Part shown: piece by piece, positions 45,856-54,103 of the stretch | Layout of the letters: each line of letters begins with the position of its first letter | How positions within the stretch are numbered: position 1 is the first letter of the stretch | Assembly: GCF_013386825.1 (NCBI RefSeq) | Contig: NZ_JACARC010000005.1 | Span: forward strand, 62,001 to 126,000 | DNA length: 64,000 nucleotides | Reading direction: 5' to 3' | Origin: Pseudomonas sp. IPO3778 | Lineage (GTDB): Bacteria > Pseudomonadota > Gammaproteobacteria > Pseudomonadales > Pseudomonadaceae | The notes under the pieces: generated by a model | What the model was told of the DNA's origin: nothing | The model's input: the letters and a program-made list of their open reading frames with translations, nothing else | Databases searched by the model: none | Position numbers and translations under genes: made by a program

Positions 45856-46953
45856 TCAGCCCCGCAACTCAAATTCAGCACTGCCCAACCGCTCCCCATT
45901 CACCAACACATGCACCGTATGCTTGCCGGGGTAGTGCTTGCGGGTGGTCATGTCGCGGATATGCTGGCCACGGCTCACCGCGTGATGCTCTCCGGCGCCC
46001 AGGGTAAACGCCTTGAGCTTGAACACCTTGGGCGCGCTGTGACCGGCGCTTTTCACGTAGTCGATGGCGTAGTCCACCACCAGCTTTTGCGCCGTGTCGG
46101 TTATGGACTCCAAGCTGAAGGACAGGTTGATCCGCTCCCCCAGGTTAATCACCGCCGGCTCGACTTTCAGCTGATGCAGCTTCACCTCGGCCCTGGCCCC
46201 CGCACCCATGATCGTCAGTGCCCGGGTGTCGCCTTGCTTGATCAAACTGCGCAGCGCGTGACGGGCGATCCACGCCGTGTGGGGATTATCCAGGGACCAG
46301 CCTTCGATCAAACCCAGCACCCAATCGGGGTGGTCCTTGGTGATGTCGTTGAGGTGGTTGGCCACCGACTTGCGCACGTAGAGGCTGCTGTCGGCCTTGA
46401 GGTTGTCGAGGATTGAGGCGCACAGGTTCGGGTCGGCCTGCACTTCGGCCAGGCGAAACGACCAGGGCAGCCGTGGTCGCGAACCTTCGCTGGCGAGGCG
46501 GCGCACGTGTTCGTTGTCATCCAGCGACCACGTTTGCATCACCGCCAGGGTGCGCTTGAAATCACTCAGCAGAAAATGCCGCACGGCAAACTCGGCGGAG
46601 CCGAACGTGGTGAAGTACTTGAGCGCGGCCATGGAGCGCTTGAAGTCTTCGCCGCCGTAGCTGGCAACGTAGTGGGGCAGGAACAGGCTGACAAAGGCGC
46701 TGTTCAGGCGGGGCGCCAGGGCATACAGCAACTTGAGGGTCTGTGGGTAATCCAGCGGGATCACGGCGTGCAGGCTTTCGCTGACCCGGGCCATGCGCTG
46801 CATCACCGACAGGTCCGCCAGCCCGGCCTTGGCATGCTTGAGAAAACCCTTGGCGTCGAACGCCGGGTACACCGCGCTCATTTCGGTGGCGATGTGTTGC
46901 AGGCGTTCGGCGTTGAAGATTTCTTTCAGGGCCGGGGCACTTTGGTCGGTCAT
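45856..46953 (-). CDS. DNA alkylation repair protein (AlkD-like HEAT repeats)
   Basis: 365 aa. The body is helical and built of HEAT-like repeats (DPNLCASILDNLKADSSLYVRKSVANHLNDI near residue 190, quoted in parts). It matches the COG4335 branch of AlkD-related proteins, which carries an extra C-terminal beta-domain. Relatives remove alkylated bases from DNA. ATG at 46953 is used; a GTG six bases upstream is possible. It is a single gene with no visible co-regulated partner. Confidence 0.85.
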   Translation of the reverse strand: MTDQSAPALKEIFNAERLQHIATEMSAVYPAFDAKGFLKHAKAGLADLSVMQRMARVSESLHAVIPLDYPQTLKLLYALAPRLNSAFVSLFLPHYVASYGGEDFKRSMAALKYFTTFGSAEFAVRHFLLSDFKRTLAVMQTWSLDDNEHVRRLASEGSRPRLPWSFRLAEVQADPNLCASILDNLKADSSLYVRKSVANHLNDITKDHPDWVLGLIEGWSLDNPHTAWIARHALRSLIKQGDTRALTIMGAGARAEVKLHQLKVEPAVINLGERINLSFSLESITDTAQKLVVDYAIDYVKSAGHSAPKVFKLKAFTLGAGEHHAVSRGQHIRDMTTRKHYPGKHTVHVLVNGERLGSAEFELRG

Positions 46954-47003
46954 GGGCACGTTCGCGGGGAGCCAGAGATGCCCAAGAGGCTAACCATCGG
47001 CGC

Positions 47004-48350
47004 CTACAGATACCAGCGATATTCCCGCGCATGAATCTCCTGCTGGAATGCCAGATGGTCCTGACGTTTGTTTTCGCAATACACGTCGACAAACTCTGCA
47101 CCCAGGCCTTCACGCAGTGCCGGCTGAGGCTGCATGGCGCGCACGGCTTCAAGCATTTCCAGGGGGAAGTCCGTGCCGCTGTTGCGGTCTTCGTTCAGCG
47201 GGGCGAAGGGCTCTTTGGCAGCGTCAAGGCCATGCTCAAGCCCCACCAGAATCGCCGCCAGCACCAGGTACGGGTTGGCATCGGCACTGGCCAGGCGATG
47301 TTCGATGCGCAGGTTGCGCGGGTCCGATTCGGGGATGCGTACACACGCGTCGCGGTCCTCAAACCCCCAGCACGCGCGGGTCGCCGCGTTCACCGTGCCA
47401 CCCAGGCGGCGGAAGGCGTTGTGGTTGGGCGAGAAGATCGGCATGCAGTGGGGCAACAGCGCCAGGCAGCCGGCCACGGCGTGGCGCAACGGCTTCTGCT
47501 GGTGCGCCGCCAGCAGGTTATTGCCCGCCGCGTCGTACAGGCTGACGTGCACGTGCATGCCGCTGCCGGGGTGTTGCAGGTAAGGCTTGGCCATGAAGCT
47601 GGCGCGATAACCGTGCTTGAGGGCCACGCCCCGGGTGCTGCGGCAGAACAGGGCGGCCCAGTCGGCGGCGCGCAGGCCGTCTTCCAGGTGGCCGAAATTG
47701 ATCTCGAACTGGCCGGGGCCCAACTCGGCGGTGATCACCGTGATGTCGATGCCTTGGGCCTTGGCGGTCTCGACCATGTCATCCAGCACCGGCGCGAAGC
47801 GCGACAGCCGTTCGATATGCAGGTTGGGCTGGTCGTCGGCGTCGTCACTCAGCGGGTCGCGGGCAAATTGCGGCAGGCCGTCGCTGAGCTTTTTGTCGAA
47901 CAGGTAGAACTCCAGCTCAAACGCCACCACCGGGTGAATGCCTTTGCGGTGCAGGCGCTCCAGCACCTTGGCCAGCACTTCCCGGGGTTCGAATTCAATC
48001 GGCGCTTCGGTGCCGTCGGAGGTGATCAGCATCTGCCCCAGGGGCTGCGCTTCCCAGCTCACCGGCTTGAGGGTGCCGGGCACCAGGCGGCGGTTGGCGT
48101 CGGGGTCGCCGTCGTGAAAGCAGTAGTCGCCGATCTTGAACAGGCCGCCCTGGGCACCCAGCAATACCGCGTTCTGCGGCAGCTTCAGCGGGCTGCCGGC
48201 GGCGACCTTTTCCAGCATCTCCACCGGGTAGCGCTTGCCGTAGAAATGCCCGGGAATGTCCAGGGCAATCAGGTCGACGTAGCGCACATCGGGATGGTTC
48301 TGGCGAAAGGTCCGGACTTCGGCCAAAAGCGTGGAAGCATGGCTTTTCAC
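47004..48350 (-). CDS. Glutamine synthetase family protein (gamma-glutamylpolyamine synthetase-like)
   Basis: 448 aa of the GlnA/PuuA fold. The metal and ATP motifs are present: FELEFYLF, AELGPGQFEINFG, GSGMHVHVSL, FSPNHNAFRRLGGTVNAA and RIEHRLASADANPYL. It lacks the adenylylation tyrosine segment of GlnA, so it acts on an amine other than ammonia (PuuA/SpuI type). The start is GTG at 48350 with GGAG eight bases upstream. It lies 11 bases after the XRE-cupin regulator gene, with the ribosome site inside that gene's end, so the two form an operon. Confidence 0.9.
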   Translation of the reverse strand: MKSHASTLLAEVRTFRQNHPDVRYVDLIALDIPGHFYGKRYPVEMLEKVAAGSPLKLPQNAVLLGAQGGLFKIGDYCFHDGDPDANRRLVPGTLKPVSWEAQPLGQMLITSDGTEAPIEFEPREVLAKVLERLHRKGIHPVVAFELEFYLFDKKLSDGLPQFARDPLSDDADDQPNLHIERLSRFAPVLDDMVETAKAQGIDITVITAELGPGQFEINFGHLEDGLRAADWAALFCRSTRGVALKHGYRASFMAKPYLQHPGSGMHVHVSLYDAAGNNLLAAHQQKPLRHAVAGCLALLPHCMPIFSPNHNAFRRLGGTVNAATRACWGFEDRDACVRIPESDPRNLRIEHRLASADANPYLVLAAILVGLEHGLDAAKEPFAPLNEDRNSGTDFPLEMLEAVRAMQPQPALREGLGAEFVDVYCENKRQDHLAFQQEIHAREYRWYL

Positions 48351-48361
48351 GGGTGTTGCTC

Positions 48362-48919
48362 CTAGTTGTAGACCCACAGCACACGGGCTGGCAGGTCGGT
48401 CAGGTTGCCATAGCGGCAGTGGGCGAAACTGGCCAGGTGGAAGCTGTCGCCGGGGCGCAGGGTGACCGAGTCGGCCTCGCCTTCGACCCACAGCGTCAAC
48501 TCGCCTTCCAGCACATAACCGGCCTGTTCGGCGCGGTCGCTCATGGTCTGTTCGCCACTGTTGGCACCGGGGGCCAATTGGCTGTCGAGCATCGAGAACG
48601 CGCCGTGCATGCTCGGCGACACCAGGATGTCGGTGATGCCGTTGGCGTAGTACACCGTGCGCCGCTCATTCGGGCGGGTGACCCAGTCCAGCGCCTTGGG
48701 TTTGGACAGGCTGTAGAAATAGGTGGTGGGCACACCGAGGGCGTGGCTGATGGCAGTCAAATCGGCCACGGTAGGGCGCGACAGGCCGCGTTCAACCTGG
48801 GACAGGAAACCCACGGAGCGCTCGATCTTTTGCGCGAGTTGCGCCAAGGTGAGCTTCTTGTGCTTGCGCAGGTCGTGGATCAGGATCGCCAGGGCGTCCA
48901 GTTCTTCTTGCTTGTCCAT
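48362..48919 (-). CDS. XRE family regulator with cupin domain (PuuR-like)
   Basis: 185 aa. The helix-turn-helix (LTLAQLAQKIERSVGFLSQVERG) is at residues about 23-45; the C-terminal cupin has LEGELTLWVEGEADSVTLRPGDSFHLAS. PuuR-type regulators repress polyamine genes. It heads an operon with the gamma-glutamylpolyamine synthetase-like gene and has a palindrome just upstream, so autorepression is likely. Confidence 0.9.
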   Translation of the reverse strand: MDKQEELDALAILIHDLRKHKKLTLAQLAQKIERSVGFLSQVERGLSRPTVADLTAISHALGVPTTYFYSLSKPKALDWVTRPNERRTVYYANGITDILVSPSMHGAFSMLDSQLAPGANSGEQTMSDRAEQAGYVLEGELTLWVEGEADSVTLRPGDSFHLASFAHCRYGNLTDLPARVLWVYN

Positions 48920-48929
48920 GGGGGGTTCG

Positions 48930-48953
48930 TGAAATTCTTATCAAGAAATTTCA
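48930..48953. promoter_or_regulatory. Operator candidate for the XRE-cupin regulator
   Basis: TGAAATT - 10 bases - AATTTCA, an inverted repeat starting 10 bases before the regulator's ATG. A third AATTTCA at 48971-48977 lies in the leader of the divergent DUF4440-like gene. The position suits autorepression and shared control. Confidence 0.55.
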
Positions 48954-48991
48954 TGAAAAATTACAGGATTAATTTCATGGAGGCAATGGGT

Positions 48992-49369
48992 ATGGAGTTG
49001 TCGGAGCATTTACGCAGCCTTGAACAAGAACTGCATCAATGCACCACCCGTGCGGATGCCGCGCGGTTGTCGGTGTTGCTGGCGGATGATTTCGTGGAAT
49101 TTGGTGCCAGTGGCAATGTGTGGGCCAGCAAGGCCGAGGTGATCGAGGGGCTGCAGGATGAGGTGTTCTCAGCCCGTCGCATCAGTGACTTTGCGTTGAA
49201 GATGCTGGCCGAAGGCGTGGCGTTGGTGACCTATCGTTGCCAACGGGCGGCGACCGAGGCCAATGCGGCAGGGGAGTCGTTGCGCAGTTCGGTGTGGCGC
49301 GAGAGTGGCGGGCAGTGGCAGATGGTGTTTCATCAGGGCACGCCGACCTGTCAGCGTGCGCCTGTGTAG
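48992..49369 (+). CDS. DUF4440/NTF2-like family protein
   Basis: 125 aa of the SnoaL/NTF2-like fold (DUF4440): ARLSVLLADDFVEFGASGNVW, then KAEVIEGLQDE and WRESGGQWQMVFHQGTP. ATG at 48992 is preferred as GGAGG lies eight bases upstream; ATGs at 48977 and 48986 are also in frame. It is divergent from the XRE-cupin operon. Its role is unknown; such proteins bind small ligands or act as small enzymes. Confidence 0.85.
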   Translation: MELSEHLRSLEQELHQCTTRADAARLSVLLADDFVEFGASGNVWASKAEVIEGLQDEVFSARRISDFALKMLAEGVALVTYRCQRAATEANAAGESLRSSVWRESGGQWQMVFHQGTPTCQRAPV

Positions 49370-49381
49370 GCGTCGGCGGGT

Positions 49382-49732
49382 TCAGACCGTACGCTTGACC
49401 TCAAACCCCGACAGGCTCGCATCCTCACGATGCCCCAGCAGTTCAGCCACCACCGACGTCGGCGACTTGTGCTTGTAGGTGTTGTAGTTGTTGACCGAGT
49501 CGTGGAACAGCTGGCGGGTGAACGCGACGCGGCTTTCCAGGCTGGCGATTTCCGCATCGGGTGACGGGGCATTTTGAGCCGCCGCCAATTGTTGTTCGGC
49601 CTCCTTGAATTGGCCGAAGGCTTTTTTGCAACGATCAAGCAACGACACCAGTTCCTTGTAGGTGCCGAACACGTAAAGCGCGAGCAAGGTGACAACGGTC
49701 ACGAAAATGATGATGACGTGGGTACCAGTCAT
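49382..49732 (-). CDS. Short LemA-like membrane protein
   Basis: 116 aa. It has one N-terminal membrane segment (VIIIFVTVVTLLALYVFGTY), then YKELVSLLDRCKKAFGQF and, near the end, RVAFTRQLFHDSVNNYNTYKHKSP with ELLGHREDASLSGFE. Both ends match the LemA family (LVxLRxxVxxAFxDI; ExRIAxARxxYNxxVxxYNxxxxxFP; FGFxxxxxFE), but the middle helical part is much shorter than in LemA (~190 aa). It may be a reduced LemA or a convergent look-alike. Function unknown. Confidence 0.65.
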   Translation of the reverse strand: MTGTHVIIIFVTVVTLLALYVFGTYKELVSLLDRCKKAFGQFKEAEQQLAAAQNAPSPDAEIASLESRVAFTRQLFHDSVNNYNTYKHKSPTSVVAELLGHREDASLSGFEVKRTV

Positions 49733-49891
49733 TGGAGATCCTGAGCAGCGGAAAAAAGAACCAATCTTATCTGATTAATCGCCGGCCCGGTCGTTGGTGG
49801 CCCGTCCATCTGCCGCCTCAATCACTGCGCTGAATGATTCCACGCGCCTGCGGTCGGAATCTTTACGCGTCATTCATTGAAGGAAGTGCCC

Positions 49892-50200
49892 ATGAAGTCC
49901 AAATCCCTTGTTGCCTGCCTGCTGGTCGCCGCGAGCCTGTCTGCCGCCAGCCTTACCGTCCAGGCCGCGGATACCACGCAGAACACGGTGCAGCCTTCAA
50001 ATATCAATACCCGTGATCTCAAGGCGGGCGACCGCGCGCCGGACATCCTGATGCGCAAGGAGTCCGCCATTGCCGACTGGAAGAAACATGGCTTGAAACA
50101 GCCGGAAGACGACAGCCAGTGGGCCCGTGTGAACGACAAGTACGTGTTGCTCAAAACCACCAACGGCACGATTCTCGAGATCACTCCGGTTAAAAAGTAA
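49892..50200 (+). CDS. RcnB family periplasmic protein
   Basis: 102 aa. A signal peptide ends in VQAA. The mature part has the RcnB pattern: IADWKKHGLKQPEDDSQWARV then DKYVLLKTTNGTILEI. Relatives help Ni/Co homeostasis (RcnB) or are simple envelope proteins. GGAAG lies six bases before the ATG at 49892. No metal exporter gene is adjacent. Confidence 0.78.
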   Translation: MKSKSLVACLLVAASLSAASLTVQAADTTQNTVQPSNINTRDLKAGDRAPDILMRKESAIADWKKHGLKQPEDDSQWARVNDKYVLLKTTNGTILEITPVKK

Positions 50201-50353
50201 CCCGTCGGCGGGGTGAGCGGCTGCGCCCTCATCCCGCTGCATTTGTTTTTTGCATAAGTGCATAGACCCGCATTTTTCTTTCTTGTTTTGCGTTAAGGTT
50301 GGTCCGCTTGCGGGCCGCAATAGCCCCTTTACCTTGATCAGAATGAGAGCAGG

Positions 50354-51538
50354 ATGCTTGCCACAATAAGAAATTACCCGCGGACCGTGAACCTGTTGTT
50401 GTCGGCCACGCTGATCCTCACCCTGGCCAAGGCCATCACGTTTCCCTACCTGGTTATCTACCTTACCAACCACTTTGCCCTGAGCATCAGCCAGGTCGGC
50501 CTGGTGATCGGCAGCTCGCTGATCGTCGGTTCCCTGCTCAGCGTGTACGGCGGCTTCCTGGTGGACCGCATCAACAGTTATCGGCTGTTGCTCAGCCTGA
50601 GCGTGGTGTTTGCCCTGGGGTTTGTCGGCACGGTGCTGGCCCGGGAAGTCTGGTCGTTCTACAGCTGCCTGATCCTGATCAACCTGGCGTATGCGGTGAT
50701 CGACATCGCGATCAAATCCGGGTTTGCCAGCCTGTTGCCGGAGAATGAGCGCAGTGAGGCGTTCTCCATCAAGTACACCCTGACCAATATCGGTTACGCG
50801 GTGGGGCCGTTTTTTGGCGCGATGGTGGCCAAGCTCGATATCAGCTTGCCGTTTATCCTCTCGGCGCTCTTGGGCCTGGGGTTTTTCCTGCTGTATTGGC
50901 GTTGGGGTGACCGCACCTTGGCCACCGTCGACACCTCGCAAAAGCCGGTGTCGTTCCTGGCCGTGGGCCGCGTATTGCTGCGGGATCACCGGCTGGTGTG
51001 CTTCACCCTCGGCGGCTTGCTCAGTGCCGTGGTGTTCGGCCAGTTCACCGCGTACCTCTCGCAGTACCTGGTGACCACCACCACCGCCGAATACACCTAC
51101 ACCATCATCAGCGCGGTCCTCACCACCAATGCGGTGTTGGTGATCGCCCTGCAATACGCGATTGGCCGACGGATTTCCCACCGCTACCTGAGCCAGTGGC
51201 TGATCTTCGGCCTGGGCATGTTCATGCTGGGGGTGGTGGGCTTTGCCCTGGCGAGCAACGTGTGGTGGTGGGTCCTGGCGATGGCGATTTTCACCGTGGG
51301 GGAAATCGTGGTGTTCCCGGCCGAGTACATGTTTATCGACCGCATCGCCCCGGACCACCTGCGGGGCATGTACTACGGCGCGCAAAACCTCTCCAACCTT
51401 GGCGCTGCCTTGGGGCCGGTGCTGTGCGGGCTGGTGCTGGCCAGCCTGCCGGCCCACTACATGTTCTACATGTTGGCAGCGTTTATCGTCGGAGGAGGGG
51501 TGTTCTATTTTATCGGGGCGTCGTTGAAGGCCCGCTGA
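50354..51538 (+). CDS. MFS transporter (YdeE/MdtH-like)
   Basis: 394 aa with 12 membrane segments. The start LLLSATLILTLAKAITFPYLVIYL and GSLLSVYGGFLVDR motif fit the DHA1 subgroup with YdeE (dipeptide/drug) and MdtH. There is no long loop. Substrate unknown. A REPIN follows. Confidence 0.85.
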   Translation: MLATIRNYPRTVNLLLSATLILTLAKAITFPYLVIYLTNHFALSISQVGLVIGSSLIVGSLLSVYGGFLVDRINSYRLLLSLSVVFALGFVGTVLAREVWSFYSCLILINLAYAVIDIAIKSGFASLLPENERSEAFSIKYTLTNIGYAVGPFFGAMVAKLDISLPFILSALLGLGFFLLYWRWGDRTLATVDTSQKPVSFLAVGRVLLRDHRLVCFTLGGLLSAVVFGQFTAYLSQYLVTTTTAEYTYTIISAVLTTNAVLVIALQYAIGRRISHRYLSQWLIFGLGMFMLGVVGFALASNVWWWVLAMAIFTVGEIVVFPAEYMFIDRIAPDHLRGMYYGAQNLSNLGAALGPVLCGLVLASLPAHYMFYMLAAFIVGGGVFYFIGASLKAR

Positions 51539-51541
51539 ATA

Positions 51542-51643
51542 CTGTAGGAGCGAGCTTGCTCGCGAAGGTCGTTAACGATAACGCGCCACGCCTTAGTGGA
51601 CGTGGTGTCTGGGTATTTTTCGCGAGCAAGCTCGCTCCTACAG
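51542..51643. repeat. REPIN, GAGCTTGCTCGCGAA variant
   Basis: Arms CTGTAGGAGCGAG and CTCGCTCCTACAG with loop containing GGTCGTTAACGATAACGCG, a loop also seen in the REPIN at 60383. Its right end supplies the stop codon of the DUF1652 gene. Confidence 0.9.
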
Positions 51644-51907
51644 AGGACGCAGCGGCAGATCATCCAGAGTGACTTTGCCGACCGTGTTGCTCTGCAGTTC
51701 GTAGCGCAACTCGTCGACCATCTTTTCCACTTCCTGCGGGGTCTGCAGCTTGTTGACGCTGATCCCGGTGACCACCAGGTCTACCCGGCCACTTTCGGCG
51801 TCGAAGACCTTGAGGGTCAGCGAGGCGTCACGGCACAGGGTGAACTCGCAGGTCAGGGGCGACAGGGCCTCTTCGATGCAGTTGCGCAGTTGGGAGAGCG
51901 TAAACAT
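51638..51907 (-). CDS. DUF1652 family protein
   Basis: 89 aa with the DUF1652 pattern: IEEALSPLTCEFTLCRDASLTLKVFD, VTGISVNKLQ and IxDLRYEL-like VDELRYELQS. The family is largely confined to Pseudomonas and has no known role. Its TAG stop lies within the end of the adjacent REPIN, so the insertion may have set the present C-terminus. It is followed upstream by the CsbD/DUF883-like gene, 11 bases away. Confidence 0.85.
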   Translation of the reverse strand: MFTLSQLRNCIEEALSPLTCEFTLCRDASLTLKVFDAESGRVDLVVTGISVNKLQTPQEVEKMVDELRYELQSNTVGKVTLDDLPLRPL

Positions 51908-51918
51908 TAGGGCGCTCC

Positions 51919-52170
51919 TCAGCGACGACGCAGCAACAGGCCCAGCAGCAGGCCGACACCGGCGACAATAGCCACGATAGCCAGGGGTTTTTGCTTGGCG
52001 AAATCGCCGACGGTGTCCAGCGCGTCACCGTAGGTTTGCTGCAATTGGCCAGCGGCCTGACGGGCCACACCTTCGGCCTGGAGCTGTTCGTCACCGGTAA
52101 GATCACCCAGAAAACCTTGAGCCTTGCCGGCCACTTTTTCGACGGCACCTTTGACTTGTTCGCTTTTCAT
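51919..52170 (-). CDS. CsbD/DUF883-like stress protein with C-terminal membrane segment
   Basis: 83 aa. The N-terminal half is CsbD-like (KSEQVKGAVEKVAGKAQGFLGDLTGDEQLQAEG); the C-terminus is a membrane helix (LAIVAIVAGVGLLLGLLLRRR) as in DUF883/ElaB proteins. This mix suggests a tail-anchored stress protein. AAGGA lies seven bases before the ATG at 52170. It may share a transcript with the DUF1652 gene. Confidence 0.82.
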   Translation of the reverse strand: MKSEQVKGAVEKVAGKAQGFLGDLTGDEQLQAEGVARQAAGQLQQTYGDALDTVGDFAKQKPLAIVAIVAGVGLLLGLLLRRR

Positions 52171-52302
52171 GATGGATTCCTTAAAGGGCATGACATCTCA
52201 ACAGCACAGGACCCAGAGCCCTGTGCCCACCCTTAAAGGTTAAGCAGTGCACCCCCGCGCAATAAGGCGAATTTGCACCGGTCGCACTAGTGCATTTGCA
52301 CT

Positions 52303-53799
52303 TTATTTCGGTTTTTTAACCCGCAATTCACCCGCAAACAGCCCGCGTTCACGGGCCCAGACGATGGCTGCACTACGGCTGTGCACTCCCAGCTTGGAGT
52401 ACACCGTGGCCACATGGTTACGCACGGTGTTGGGCGCCAGTTTCAGGCGCGAGGCGATCTCTTTGTCGGCCAGGCCTTCGCAAATCAGGCCCAGCACATC
52501 GCGCTCCCGGGCGGTGAGGTCGGTGAAGGAAATGTTCGGTAGGTTGGGGCTGTTGACGCTCTTGGCATTGGCCAGTTTTTCAATCAGCGTCTGGCTGAAC
52601 CAGGAGGCGTCCTGCATCACTTCCTCGATGGCGGCCACCAGCTCCAGCTCGGAGCGCTTGCGTTCGGTGATGTTCATCAGCACCAGCAGGTAGCAGGGGA
52701 TGTCCTGGATGCTGACGGTGTCGGCGGACAGCACACAGTCGATCACCTCGCTGCCTTTCTTGCGGATCTTCAGGTCGAGGCCGTCAAGGTTGCCGGCTTT
52801 TTCCAGGGTGGCGAACAGTTGCGTGCTGGCCTGGGGGCTGTCGATAAAGTCGATGTCTTCGATGGATTTTCCGATCAGTTCCTCACTGATGTAGCCGGTG
52901 ATGTTCATGAAGGCTTCGTTGATGTCCACCACTTGCCGGTTGGCGGCGTTGCACACCAGAGTTGGTACGGGCGTCAGCCGGAACGACTTGGCAAAGCGTT
53001 CCTCACTCTGGCGCAGGGCGGTTTCGGCCTTGCGCCGGGGCTCAAGGTCCGTGAAGGAAAACAGCATGCAGTCTTCCTCGTTCATGTCCAGGGGCTGGCC
53101 GGCCACGATCACCAGTTTGCTGCCGCCTTCGGGCAGTTTCAGCTCGGCCTGCATCTGCGGGATGGTCGCGCCGTCACCCAGGCGCTGGATCGCCAGCTCG
53201 CGGTTTTCGGCTTGCTCCAACACGTCCAGTTCATACACCGAGCGGCCGATGACCTGGTCGCGGCTATAACCGGTCATCTCCAGGAAACCCTGGTTGACCT
53301 TGATATAGCGCAGGTCGCTCAAGCGGCAAATCACCGCCGGCGCCGGGTTGGCGTTGAAGGTTTTTTCGAAGCGTTGTTCGGCGCTGGCCCATTCGGTGGC
53401 GTCGCTGAGGATCAGCACCAACAGCTCCGGCTCACCGGAGGCATCGGTCAGCACCAGGCTGCGCAGGCGATGCACCCAGGTCTTTTCGTCGTCGCCGGTG
53501 GGCGTGACTTCCACCACCACGTCGCTGAATTCCTCACCGTCCGCCACCCGGCTCATCGGGTAGTTTTCCAGCACCAGCGGGTGGTTGTTGCGATAACGCA
53601 AGGCAAAGCGGGCGGCGTATTCCTGGGTATTGGCGCCCAGCTCTTCAACTTTCTCGACGCCGTGCATCAGCAGCGCGGCTTCGTTGGCCCACAGGATGGT
53701 CTGGTCGACCTCGGCAAGAATCACTCCATCGGACAAACCGGAGATGATCTGCTGCAGTTGGCGGCGGTTGGTTTCTTTGGCGAGGACGGCCTGGCTCAT
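52303..53799 (-). CDS. Triple-PAS domain LuxR-type transcriptional regulator
   Basis: 498 aa. Three PAS domains occupy residues about 10-125, 140-255 and 265-380 (LAEVDQTILWANEAALLMHG; VICRLSDLRYIKVNQGFLEMTGYS; LVCNAANRQVVDINEAFMNITGY). The C-terminal 70 residues are a LuxR helix-turn-helix (LTARERDVLGLICEGLADKEIASRL). No receiver domain or kinase is present, so it is a one-component sensor, possibly of redox, light or small molecules. ATG at 53799 has GGAG close by; the upstream extension runs into a REPIN. The neighbour genes for stress and membrane proteins could be targets. Confidence 0.9.
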   Translation of the reverse strand: MSQAVLAKETNRRQLQQIISGLSDGVILAEVDQTILWANEAALLMHGVEKVEELGANTQEYAARFALRYRNNHPLVLENYPMSRVADGEEFSDVVVEVTPTGDDEKTWVHRLRSLVLTDASGEPELLVLILSDATEWASAEQRFEKTFNANPAPAVICRLSDLRYIKVNQGFLEMTGYSRDQVIGRSVYELDVLEQAENRELAIQRLGDGATIPQMQAELKLPEGGSKLVIVAGQPLDMNEEDCMLFSFTDLEPRRKAETALRQSEERFAKSFRLTPVPTLVCNAANRQVVDINEAFMNITGYISEELIGKSIEDIDFIDSPQASTQLFATLEKAGNLDGLDLKIRKKGSEVIDCVLSADTVSIQDIPCYLLVLMNITERKRSELELVAAIEEVMQDASWFSQTLIEKLANAKSVNSPNLPNISFTDLTARERDVLGLICEGLADKEIASRLKLAPNTVRNHVATVYSKLGVHSRSAAIVWARERGLFAGELRVKKPK

Positions 53800-54103
53800 G
53801 GTTTCTCCAAGATTGAGGGCACCTGCGCCCCCTGTAGGCGCTGGCTTGCCAGCGAAAAGCTCAACAGCAACGCGACCCTCCAGGCTGTGCGCGTCATCGT
53901 TAACGACCATCGCTGGCAAGCCAGCTCCTACAGGGGAGCGGTTTCTGGCGCATAGGGAATACGACACCCGGGGCTCAGGATAGTGCAGAGAAAGTACCCG
54001 GCGCGGGGTGCGAATGCACCAGTGCGCCTAGTGCAATTGTGCCGAGACCGCAGGGGAGGGCCTCGCCAAACTGAGCGCCTACCCACTGTTCAAAGGATCG
54101 ATC
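53800..54103. other. Promoter gap with a REPIN
   Basis: 304 bases between the PAS-LuxR gene and the divergent membrane-protein gene. The only feature I recognise is the REPIN at 53829-53936; the rest is presumed promoter space, with several short AT-rich blocks but no clear consensus. Confidence 0.55.
53829..53936. repeat. REPIN, GCTGGCTTGCCAGCGA variant
   Basis: Arms CCCCTGTAGGCGCTGGCTTG and CAAGCCAGCTCCTACAGGGG. The loop contains GCGTCATCGTTAACGACC, an inverted relative of the loops in REPINs at 51542 and 60383. Confidence 0.9.
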
